64,000 nucleotides of DNA from Isoetes taiwanensis (taxonomy: Eukaryota; Streptophyta; Lycopodiopsida; Isoetales; Isoetaceae), in contig JAJEKV010000005.1 of NCBI GenBank assembly GCA_021234155.1, forward strand, positions 29,689,355 to 29,753,354, given 5' to 3'. The position numbers and the translations under genes are program-made. Below, one piece after another: positions 55,236-64,000 of this stretch (its first letter is position 1; every line of letters begins with the position of its first letter). The notes under the pieces were generated by a model. The model had not been told where the DNA came from. It did no database searches and saw only the letters and a list, made by a program, of their open reading frames with translations.

Positions 55236-55681
55236 TATATAAATCCTCTTTACCTCTTTTCCTAATACTTGGTGATGTTGAACTGCCTAGAACCACATAC
55301 CAGTACATGTTTTGAGATTTGGCCATGCATATATAGTCATTTTCCTAATACCCAATATGCCCAGGACCACATTCCAGGACATGTTTTCGGATTTGGCCAT
55401 GCATACATAAATCCTCTCTTCTTGACTTGGCCATGCATATACAAATCCTCTCTTTCTGACCAATTTAGGACCCCTTTCCTCTCAATTGTCACGAGACCTT
55501 GCTCAGACAAGACAACTAAATTTTTGCTTCTTTGCTTTTATTATTTTGCATATTAATGTTACCCTTCTTCACTACACCTAAAAATTATCTACTTATATTT
55601 CCTATCCTGGTTAAGACGCCTGGAACCAATCCAGCCTTGCCGTCCAATCGCATCGCAACACCTGTCGCTGATTCTTTCTCT
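55236..55681. repeat. Tandem duplication, unit 2, second part
   Basis: Resumes at TATATAAATCCTCTTTACC and follows unit 1 to GATTCTTTCTCTA with small deletions. Together with 49264-49870 it forms the second copy. Confidence 0.82.
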
Positions 55682-55822
55682 AAAAATCATGCAGCAACTT
55701 TACTCGTCGTTCTGCCATTTTTTACCCCATATTCTATTTTTTTACCCTGTATTCTATTGTTTTCACCTGTTGTTCTGCTGTTTGTCACCATGTGGCGGTG
55801 CTTGATTGGTTCCAGGCGTCTT
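55613..55822. repeat. 19-bp perfect inverted repeat, 172-bp spacer
   Basis: AAGACGCCTGGAACCAATC at 55613-55631 and its exact reverse complement at 55804-55822. Part of the spacer is shared with unit 1, where the right arm is absent, so it is not a simple insertion in unit 2. Confidence 0.8.
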
Positions 55823-56305
55823 TTCCGGTAGGGTAAAGTCCCTCTGGGCTTGATTCCAGAGGGTCAACCCAGTAGGGAGTTAACCATGGCAGTCTATATA
55901 ACTGATACTTCCCTCACGAGGACATGCAACATAAGGTGAATGGGGGCAAGGTCTATAAAGCAATGTTAATGTATGTGCATATTCTAGACCAATTCTTCTT
56001 CAGATATGCTAAAAGCGCCCTCTTGCGTAAGAAACTTTAGTAATAAAATGAATTGGACAAGACATTTTATGAAAAAAGGGCGCCAAATTCAAACATAATC
56101 TTTTGTTTTAAGATTGCTATCAATAGCGCTTTATGCTCTACCACTTATTTCCTGTGATTAAAAGACACATCTACACTTTGGTCATTGCATACGTAATCCA
56201 TGGAAGACATTTGGATCATTTTATTTTCTGGACAAATGAAATAAACGAATAGACTTGTGGATCATGGGAACATTACCCAATGCCGAAATTTCTATAATTA
56301 TTGCT
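55823..56305. other. No supported gene
   Basis: Contains a hairpin CCCTCTGGGCTTGATTCCAG running to AGGG near 55840-55863. Nothing else is recognised. Confidence 0.4.
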
Positions 56306-56351
56306 ACAAGGAATTTATCGCGGCGGCAAGGCCGCCGCGAACATTTCTCTT
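56306..56351 (+). repeat. 47-bp GC-rich hairpin, copy 2
   Basis: Same family as 19564-19610: stem GCGGCGGC/GCCGCCGC with a 3-base loop, flanked by ACAAGGAATTTATC and GAACATTTCTCTT. Confidence 0.8.
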
Positions 56352-57430
56352 CCCTAAACCTCTGTCATCTGAGGATTGTGCTTGCTAGCTATGCAATCAC
56401 GTCTCTTTTCTGGACTCATATACTCTTATACTCTGGTTCAACTTGTTACACAAATCAAGTTGGATTTCCCTTTACAACTGCTAGCATAATCTCCTTCCGG
56501 TGTGACTTATTTCTTCTGCAACATATGCCATTGTCTTGCTCGTCATTTTTTAATCAAGAGTCTTTTGAACAATTTATATTATCTGAAAAAAGATTCAAAT
56601 TTATTTTAAGAGATGAGCAACTACACGAGCACTATCTTAACATATATAATTATTATTGGAGGGCAGAATCTTGTGCGCAACACTCCTTCATAAAAATTTT
56701 TGACACGTTTCAGATAGCAATTTTTTTGACACGTTGCATTCGGCATGAAAACTTTTGTTGGATACGGCGTGACACTGCGACGTCTGTGGTTCTGCTCTCT
56801 TTCATAATCTTTTCGTACAGAGCGGCAAATTGATGAACATCAGGCAGTTGGCAAAGGCCGAAAATTTTGGGTCTATCTTGCACCGCCATCGCCTTATTGG
56901 GAAGGGAAAACACGCCGCTCTGCTCAAAACAAGCTACGGCGGCCAAGTTAACTTGAGGCCTCTAGCACTGAAGCCATCCGGTATGCTCCAGTTTCTCTAT
57001 GAACAGGTGTTTTTTTCATAATTTGATGTGGCGGTGCTTTTCTTAGCCATGGCACGTAAATAGCTTTGTACTTGAAATGCAATTTGATCATCCTAAATGG
57101 TACCGGAAACAGAGCCAAAGTTGGCTGGTTCATGGCAGTGCAATGAGACAGAGAAAGAGGTTTCAGAATGGGCACACTATAGAGGACCTATCAGTAGAAC
57201 ATCTAGAGTGCAAGCAGGAATTCGTGGGTTTGATACTCCATTCTGAGTTTCTAACGCTGTCAAACCCCGCATAAACGAACAGTGGCAGAAGAAAGGGCAT
57301 TGCTTCTGCCATTGCCAAGCCTTCGGATATGGAAATTCCTCGCCTTGAATGTCCAGAAATGGAAGAACAAGCCTCAATTCATGGTCTTAGGTTTGAAAGA
57401 AATTTTGGGCATATAAGTTTGAGTAAAATC
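56352..57430. other. Unassigned interior of the hairpin-bounded region
   Basis: The plus frame at 56255-56833 runs through hairpin copy 2 and is not a supported gene. Frames on both strands at 56710-57021 include a gene-like reverse patch (KIFGLCQLPDVHQFAALYEK) that I do not recognise. Confidence 0.35.
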
Positions 57431-57457
57431 TAACTTGGACTTAACTTTGCTGTGCAG

Positions 57458-57620
57458 ACATTATTCAAGACTCTGGCAATATCCTTTCCTACAATGACTT
57501 TGTTTACAGGAATAACACCTCTATATGGTTCTAGCTTTGCATATGCTGGTCCAGCAGGTGTTACTTGGGGATGGATTGTTGTATCCTTTTTCACCTGGTT
57601 TGTGGGCTTTGCAATGAATT
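57458..57620 (+). pseudogene. Amino-acid permease (BAT1-like) exon fragment
   Basis: Follows a TTTGCTGTGCAG acceptor and reads TLFKTLAISFPTMTLFTGIT, PLYGSSFAYAGPAGVTWGWI and VVSFFTWFVGFAMN in one open frame. This matches the first two membrane spans of plant BAT1/GABA-permease type amino-acid transporters (APC superfamily), which carry amino acids or GABA across cellular membranes. The start and the remaining spans are absent, and the frame ends in TGA soon after. Downstream exon-like patches (57885-57978, AFNTELEAVVPPAPAGVEEA; 58470-58540) do not fit this family. It is therefore a captured or decayed fragment. Confidence 0.75.
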
Positions 57621-57879
57621 TATGAATTATTTTACATGTCATCCTAATGGATTTTAAAATTTCAGGGAACAATCTGGTTCTAGTGGTTATGTCAGTAACA
57701 CAAACGGTCGTAGAAAGAGGTGAATAAGAGAGCCTTTTGGACTTGCTCAGATTGCAGGAGAATCGGCCAATGTGGGCGTCCATTGTGCATGCACTTCCAT
57801 GCGTTGTCTTGTGATAGTAATGTGCCTGCACATGTGGATTTAACCAGTATAGGAAACAAATATTAAAATTTTGTTCTAC

Positions 57880-59211
57880 TATTAGCTGCCCTATCGATGG
57901 CCTTCAATACAGAGTTGGAGGCTGTTGTCCCCCCTGCACCTGCTGGAGTGGAAGAAGCTGAAGAAGAATGGGTGGGGTAAGTTTCTCTAGACTTCAATTT
58001 GCCCCATGTGCTTTTAAGCCTTTGTAATGTTTTTGAATATACAGGATTTCCAGCCCAAGTTCTTAGCATTATGTTAAGTTGCCTCTTCAATCTTACTGCA
58101 TAATATAACTTAGGAATTTAATATTGAGTATCTATTTTGAATGTCAACATTCTAGTTTATGATCAAAGTATAGTTTGACATACAAATAGCTGCACTTAAA
58201 CATGTATCTTCAAAATGGTATTGGATTAGTTAGAAGAAGGCTATCGTGATGCAAGTGGTCGTGGTATTTGCAGAGTGTTGTGGCATTTCTCAATAAAACA
58301 TAAACTGCTGAATTGTAAAACTGGAGCAGTGGTTTTGAATCAATTTTGAATACCCTGTTATTAGAATATTGATGTAGGTTTGTATTTCTCTGTTTGTTCT
58401 TTTAAAGTTTTTGCACCGTTTTACATAATGCATTGGTTTGCATTCTAATTGCTATATACATGTGCTTTACAGACGCCGAGGGCTTTGAGATTCAAAGCCT
58501 AAATGCAAATAAAGCATCTGGTCGAAGGGAGAAGCTTCTGTAGACAGAAATTTTAAAGTCTGCCATTCAGAAAATATTTATTTTTCTTACTTGCATTTCT
58601 GTTTTCTGCCATCTATATTTCTTTTGTTGTCATTGTAAAGTGAGCACAATAAATTGCATGCATGCATTGCTTTTCTTCCTTACATTAGGATCTGATCCAT
58701 TGATACAATCATATTTGTCTACTATAAGCAACTCTGTGGTTTGTACTGCTGAAGCAAATTCTCATGTTTTTAAATGGATGTTACGTGTTATTTGAACTTA
58801 ATGTGCTTTTTAACAGCTGTTTTTGCACTGTCGCGGCTCTCTTCTCTTCTTTTTAATCTAGACAACAATCATCGAGAGTCAGAACATATACTTGGGTCCA
58901 CATGGGATAAACCCAGCTCAGTTGAAGGAGCTCGAAATGCAGTCCTCAGGAAAAAGCAGGGGCTCAAGCGGAGAATAAAAGAGAGCTTAATAGAAAATGG
59001 CTGTGAGGCATTTGCTAGGCCCGCAGAGAGGTACATCATTTCAGATTATATTGCATCGATCACTTGGAGGTGCCTAATTCGAAGCCTATTCCCAGATTCT
59101 TTAATCAGTTTGCAAGGGGATCATCTGATGTTTAGGGACATCACAAGAACGAACAATCACTTGAAACACCTCATACCACAGACAATTCTAATGAGACTCT
59201 CAAATTGGTGA
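57880..59211 (+). pseudogene. Unrecognised exon-like blocks
   Basis: 57885-57978 (AFNTELEAVVPPAPAGVEEA, ending at a GGGGTAAGT donor), 58473-58541 after a TTTACAG acceptor, and an open frame 58774-59211 (RLSSLLFNLDNNHRESEHIL, KKQGLKRRIKESLIENG). Splice-like signals and composition suggest fragments of one or more host genes, but I cannot name them. The frame at 59524-59787 is similarly anonymous. Confidence 0.3.
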
Positions 59212-60247
59212 GAAAGTGATTGATGAATTCACTAATATTATATCCAATGCTTCTTGCAGGAGTATAACAGAGCATACTTTAGCTACGTGATTTGGTGGAT
59301 CTAGTGTTGGTAACATGAATTTGTGTTTGTCCAGAACATGTGTTATTCGAGTGCCATTTTTGTTTTGTCTCTGTTATTTTGAGGCACAAATAAGTACCCT
59401 TGAAAATTTCCTTTAGCCATTTTGTTGTCCATGGTTGTATATTATTACCCTTCTATACTGTTGCACGAAATCACTCCAAGAAGTGAAGCCAACTCCCTTG
59501 CATGACAATCAAATGGGTTTTGCATGCCAAAAGAAGAAAGGGGAATGGGAGAGAAAGAGCTCGATTTAATTGTTCCAAGTTTTGTCTCGAATATTTTAAG
59601 ATGCCTAACAAGAGCGGCTAAAGATTCAGGAAATTATTGGATTCAGAGAGGTTCTATCTCGGAAAAGCACATTGTGGCTCTGGGTTATCGACATTGTATT
59701 TGTTTCTTGAGATATTGCACTTCGTTAATAATTGCAAGTTCCTCCTCTCTTTTCCAATACAACGCCTTGCCCACGAAAGCACCATAAGAAAACTAAGATG
59801 GATCAATAAAATTATTAGAATCATAATCCTCTATGTGGAAAAAGTAGAGACCCTTAATTTGTCGGTATAAGTGCTCATGTACAAACAAAATCTCGGGACT
59901 ATAGTTGTATATGAGAATGTACACAAACTGTAACTAACTTTGAAATCTACTTACTATCTATCTCATCTTCTACATATAGGCAGTTTGTAATATTCCATTA
60001 TTTGTAGAGTGTATTATCATTTCGCGTGTTTTAATTTTTTCAAGGCCATTAGATTGCAGTAGTTTATGGGGACTATTCTATGTCTAGACCGTTCTTGCAA
60101 AGAATATGGGGTTGAACAGGCATGTCTTGACTTGCCTCACAATATGTGAACGGCAATCAACATACATCTCTATCGTTGCATCTCAAGGATGTCCAGAATT
60201 AAGAACTATTCGACTTAGCACAAAACTTCTTTTGCAGTGGGTTGGAA

Positions 60248-60296
60248 AAGAGAAATGTTCGCGGCGGCCGCAAGGCCGCCGCGATAAATTTCTTGT
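60248..60296 (-). repeat. 47-bp GC-rich hairpin, copy 3
   Basis: Reverse-complement copy of the family at 19564 and 56306, with a slightly longer loop (GGCCGCAAGGCC). Flanking ACATTTCTCTT and ACAAGAAATTTATC are conserved. Confidence 0.8.
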
Positions 60297-61747
60297 TTCA
60301 TTAATTGTTGGCACTTATCTAGTCTATATTCTTCCCAAATTGACCAGATAAGTCTAAAGTAAGACATAGAAGATGTACCTTTCTTATGTAGCCTAATCTT
60401 AAAATGACATACATATATAAACTTGCAACATCTTGATTAGTGGGCGATGCGCGTAAAGAAGCAGCTAAAAAGGCCTACCCAAAATCAAACTCCCTATTCC
60501 ATTTTCCAAAACCCTAACCTTGGGCCACGATCGTGATCGTCGGCTAAACCTTATGGAAATTGTGGCAACCGTTTTGCCACGTCTTACAACTTTGTAACAA
60601 CGTTAGGCCGTTATATTGTCACCAACACAAGCCAAAAAATGTCCAGAAATATCTCAGTTACAAACCAGTTTTCATTCTTTGTAGCACACACTGTTTCAAC
60701 TCCCACCTTAACAGGACACATATAACCATATAACCATGCTACTCCAAAACACTACATTAATGCATGTAACCTCATAACCTTTCCATGGGTTTGATCAACC
60801 AACAAGCTCCTCTGATCTGGACTAGCATATTTTATTTTACAGCACAAGAAGATTTTGTAGAAAAGGGTAAAGGTTTCTCGGCAGCATCAAGCTCCTCGTG
60901 ACATGAAAAGATAAAAGGTTAAGTGACAAAATCTATCCTGTCTCTACCTGCCGTCCACACAAGTCACATGTTGCAGCATAACAAAGCAGATGACAAATTA
61001 CCAAATAGATTCCTTTCAAGAAATGAGCCTACATCATAGAAACTCTTATGGCCATAAAACACAGCAGAATCTAGAGGAGGACACTGGAGACCTTAGAAAA
61101 AATAAAGAGTTCTCTGAACCTCCTATACTAAGCAGTGCAAGAGAGTGATTCCAGTTATCTAACATAATCGTGTTGTCATTCATTACATGCTTGCCTTGAA
61201 AGGCATACAATCATTCTTTAATATGGAACCTGTCACTGCACATTCAAATAAGATGTTCTTAGGTCAGGTGCATGAAGATCCGATCACTGATTCTGTAGAA
61301 TTCCAATATTTGTTGCAGAGAAAAAGCAATTTGATTGTAATTATAATCATCCATACCTTATGAACATTTTCCCAGAAGTTAGAAGTGGCTAGAAGAAAGA
61401 GACCCCGGTCAGAAACCCTTTCCAGCATTGTAGCTACCTGAAAACGTATGCAGACTTGTGCTTATGTAATTACATGTGCATGTGCATGTGTATCTACTTC
61501 AAAACATGTACCCGTGTTGCTTTGAATGTGTAGATAAAATAGTTCCGCTTCATAAGAATCCGTTCTTTAGTGATGCATTCTCTAAAAATCTTCCAGTTAC
61601 TTAAAGCATACTTCTTGGTTACTAATGCAAACTCTGTAAAGCTCAAGAAAACTCTATGAAACCTCTGGTAAAGGGAGATCTTACCTGAGACCCCTGATGC
61701 CAAACCGAAACCTCTGATGTGCGACAGAGAGAAAGACATCGATGAAG
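60297..61747. other. No supported gene
   Basis: AT-rich spacer with short frames only. A 17-base palindromic patch TGGCAACCGTTTTGCCA lies near 60563. Confidence 0.45.
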
Positions 61748-62358
61748 GGGTGGACCACCGCCCACTTTATTGGCTCCCGAAATTGGGTCAAACCGCCAAG
61801 CGGGTTCGCCCAAGCGAACCCCATGGATTCGCTCAAGCGAACCCGATCTGCTGACGTGGCGAGGTGGCGCTACCCACCCGGTTCGCTTAGCGAACCCGAA
61901 CGGGGAGGTTAAAATTTGGGCGGGTTAGATCGGCGATCGCGAGTCGCATCAACAAAATGACGCGAGCGGCCCGGCCTCATGAGTTCGCTTCTAAGCGAAC
62001 CAAAAGTGGAAGTGGGTGGCGTGCACGCGGCGAGGCGTGGCGGCAAAAGCACGATGGGGCGCAGGCAAAGAGGCGCGGCGAGGGTTCGCCCAAAGCGAAC
62101 CCGTGGGGGGTTCGGCGAGGCGTACAACTGCGCAATTACGATCCGCCCTCGCCCGGCTTAGCGCGGTTAACTGGTTGGTTCGGCTTCACGGCGAACCCGG
62201 TAGAATGGGCCACCTAGCAGCGTATCGCCGACATGGCGGTTCGCCTGGCAAAATCCCCTCGGTTCGCTTGGCGACGACTTCCCTGGTTCGCTTGGCCGGG
62301 AACCGAGCAGCTCTCGAACTCAATTTCGGGAGCCGATAGAAGCACCGGTGGACCACCC
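61748..62358. mobile_element. GC-rich foldback element with TTCGC...GCGAA palindromes
   Basis: Ends GGGTGGACCACCG...CGGTGGACCACCC begin an inverted repeat of about 40 bases that includes GGCTCCCGAAATTG on both arms. The interior has at least five palindromes of the type GGTTCGC(n)GCGAACC (about 61802, 61831, 61883, 61983 and 62083) and further half-sites. All long frames here arise from palindromic GC-rich sequence. No target duplication was seen. Confidence 0.7.
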
Positions 62359-62478
62359 TTGCGAGGCTGTTACAGCCAGCAAATAGGCATTTGCAGCTTC
62401 CATTCCATCTCTGAAGTCTTCTTCCGCTTAAGGAAGAGAGCCATCGGCTATGGCTGAAGGAAGCCACAAGCATGACAT

Positions 62479-62874
62479 GTGTCGGAAGATTGTTTTTTGC
62501 CGTTCTTTAGGGCCGATCTCATCCGACGAATCAACATCCGATCTCATGCGTCAGATGTTTTTTCAGAGATGAATCCTTCCGGCAATAAAACAAAGAGAGA
62601 AGAGGACACAGGGATTCATTCCGGCGGGTCAAGAACCCTAAAAATGCATTCGAAAGGAGGGGCGCCGAAACGGAGTGCAGAAGAAGAAGGTATGTGGGAT
62701 TTTATTCCGGCGAAGCTCGCTATGCCACAACACGAGCTGAGGTCGTGCCCGCCATCGCCAATAGCCAGGCGTCGAAATCGCAGGGAAGATTATCCAAAGA
62801 AATTATACGTGGCATCTAAACATCCAAAACGATTGCGGCGCAGAAAAAATACCCACGACAAAAACAGAAAATAG
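62479..62874 (+). CDS. Hypothetical Arg/Lys-rich protein
   Basis: A 131-codon open frame with ATG near 62479 and TAG at 62872-62874. The second half is strongly basic with a short hydrophobic patch (GMWDFIPAKLAMPQHE) followed by RSCPPSPIARRRNRREDY and KHPKRLRRRKNTHDKNRK. This could be a nuclear-localised small protein, but no family is recognised. It lies just outside the GC-rich foldback element and before an AT-rich region. Codon composition is more gene-like than most frames in the window. Confidence 0.35.
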   Translation: MSEDCFLPFFRADLIRRINIRSHASDVFSEMNPSGNKTKREEDTGIHSGGSRTLKMHSKGGAPKRSAEEEGMWDFIPAKLAMPQHELRSCPPSPIARRRNRREDYPKKLYVASKHPKRLRRRKNTHDKNRK

Positions 62875-62973
62875 AAATTGGAAACTCAATTATATATGTG
62901 TAGAAAGGTATCCCTTGACCACACTATTTTATTATTCAAAAAAAATTGCATGCACATCTTCTATATATATTCA

Positions 62974-63263
62974 AAGCATGAGCCAAACCTTTTTTTTTAA
63001 TCAAATGACTTAAGTCAATTCAAGAGCTGAAAGGAGATGTATGGTAGCATGGAAATTGTGGAGCGGATTCCAAGGGGCCCCGCAACTGGCGGGGAATTGG
63101 GAGCGGGTTCTAGAATCAGCGACGTAGTTCCAGGCTGCCACAACATGGTAACCGGAGATTTACCTGCAGGTGATCCGTGGAACGGAATTGCAGTGCCCTT
63201 TTCCATTTGGCAATAGAATGCTATCCCCGGTTTCCATGTTTCCACAACAAGCATGAGCCAAAC
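62974..63263 (-). mobile_element. Retro-insertion (260 bp) with oligo(T) end and 15-bp target duplication
   Basis: AAGCATGAGCCAAAC occurs at 62974-62988 and 63249-63263. Just inside the left copy is CTTTTTTTTTTAA, the complement of a short poly(A) tail, so the inserted strand reads right to left. The reverse strand carries an open frame to 63015 (VVETWKPGIAFYCQMEKGTA, SPAGKSPVTMLWQPGTTSLI, SISMLP-like end) that stops about 25 bases before the tail. This fits a 5'-truncated processed pseudogene or a truncated LINE/SINE. I do not recognise the protein. Confidence 0.72.
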
Positions 63264-64000
63264 AAATTCTATAAAGTTGTTCAAAGCATTCGAAAAAGAC
63301 AATCAAGACTATGATGTGAGCCATGATTAAATAAACACTTTAGCATACTCATTAAGAGCTTCAAACTTAGGCCTATAGATATTTGCACTAGTATATAACT
63401 CCATTAATCCACCTTAATCTACTTATACAAACAAGTGTAATTGTCATTCTAAAATAGATTATATGACACTCCTTGAGGAACTTGTACATTAGAGACACGC
63501 GAATTAATTTTCATCGTCCATTGAGACAAATAGTAGGCAATATGTAGGGTTAAACGTTCAAAAAAAATCCCTTCATCGTAATAAGCCAACTGAAAAGAAT
63601 AGCAACAATAATTGTCAGCCCAAGTTAGTTTGAGAGGGCATCATATTCCTTATTTGTAGCAAAAGAATCCTTATTTGTCCAGAGGGACCAAAAAGGCCTA
63701 TGGGACCTAAAACAAAAATAATAAAGCAAACCTATTACTAGCTACGGTTATAAACCCCCCTCCTTCCTTCCGAAGGGTTTTTGAGGGAAAAAACTTAGCA
63801 GTAATAGGCTTGCTAATAAACTTACATTTCAATGTAGTGACGAAGAGCACAACTAAGTTTGCATGTCTATTACCTCCTGGAGATACAATGCTAGTACCCC
63901 CACTGACGCCATCTCAAGCATCACATGCAACAGTTGGTTAGGTGAAACCAACCCAGCATGACGTGTCCTAATAGGCCCAGATGGTCGGCAGTTCTAAAGA
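63264..64000. other. No supported gene
   Basis: AT-rich spacer. A palindromic CCTTCCGAAGGGTTTTTGAGG patch near 63764 is the only structure seen. Confidence 0.45.

Larger units (their letters stand above)
56306..60296. mobile_element. Possible 4-kb element bounded by inward-facing 47-bp hairpins
   Basis: The copies at 56306-56351 and 60248-60296 are in opposite orientation, each presenting ACAAG(A/G)AATTTATCGCGG outward and ACATTTCTCTT inward, as terminal inverted repeats would. No target duplication was seen, and a third copy at 19564 has no partner in the window. The interior holds an amino-acid permease fragment and other exon-like patches. The alternative is that the hairpins are independent small insertions. 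Confidence 0.35.

Noticed and set aside
55613-55822. A MITE bounded by the 19-bp inverted repeat
   Set aside because: Part of the spacer and the left half-site also occur in tandem unit 1 without the right arm, so there is no empty site supporting a discrete insertion.
56255-56833. 192-codon plus-strand ORF
   Set aside because: It reads straight through the non-coding 47-bp hairpin and has no recognised domain or sensible composition.
61957-62473. Overlapping ORFs of 60-107 codons on both strands
   Set aside because: They arise from GC-rich palindromic DNA of the foldback element with few stop codons in any frame.

Overview
This window looks like transposon-dominated nuclear DNA of a land plant. 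The captured gene pieces have plant homologues (a PPR protein, ATG8, a BAT1-type amino-acid permease, a GAT1_2.1-type glutamine amidotransferase and an At4g15545-type protein), and the mobile elements are plant-type: a chromovirus, CACTA, hAT, Helitron, a Tourist-like MITE and LINEs. A Replitron-like HUH Rep gene points towards a non-seed plant such as a fern, lycophyte or bryophyte, but that is inference. I see no intact host gene, rRNA gene, canonical tRNA gene or CRISPR array. All recognisable host coding sequence is fragmentary and sits in or beside mobile elements.

Layout. 2331-15375 is an old Ty3/gypsy chromovirus with both LTRs (TGTGAC...CCACA/GTCACA) and decayed gag, protease, RT, RNase H, integrase and chromodomain. 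18313-34878 is a 16.6 kb CACTA element with matching termini, a GTG target duplication on each side and arrays of sub-terminal repeats. Its right end carries the C-terminal part of a TNP2-type transposase. Inside it lie intron-bearing fragments of an At4g15545-like gene, ATG8 and a PPR gene, a TnpA/Ptta-like reverse-strand gene, and a LINE remnant that shows only ORF1 and ends in a TTATC tail. 36.7-38.1 kb holds a small hairpin element, a 57-bp minisatellite and a poly(A) retro-insertion with a 17-bp target duplication. 38.7-43.4 kb holds two hAT copies in opposite orientation with a split glutamine-amidotransferase gene fragment between them. A LINE reverse-transcriptase fragment follows at 43.5-43.8 kb.

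44.6-46.65 kb is the most unusual locus. A 359-455 codon ORF carries a Rep-class HUH endonuclease signature (HLH, then Tyr-x-x-Lys 55 residues later), followed by a second short ORF and a row of stem-loops that includes a tRNA-like acceptor/T-arm minihelix. It resembles the recently recognised Replitron transposons.

48.36-55.7 kb is a roughly 906-bp tandem duplication. Its second unit was hit by a Tourist-like MITE (49581-49766, TSD TTA) and by two Helitrons in exact head-to-tail contact (49871-54244 and 54245-55235). The undisrupted first unit serves as the empty site. 56306-60296 is bounded by two inward-facing copies of a 47-bp GC-rich hairpin (a third copy is at 19564) and holds an amino-acid permease fragment. 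61748-62358 is a GC-rich foldback element filled with TTCGC...GCGAA palindromes. 62989-63248 is a short reverse-strand retro-insertion with an oligo(T) end and a 15-bp target duplication.

The sequence records layered mobile-element activity and gene-fragment capture rather than a working gene cluster. Boundaries given as round numbers are approximate.
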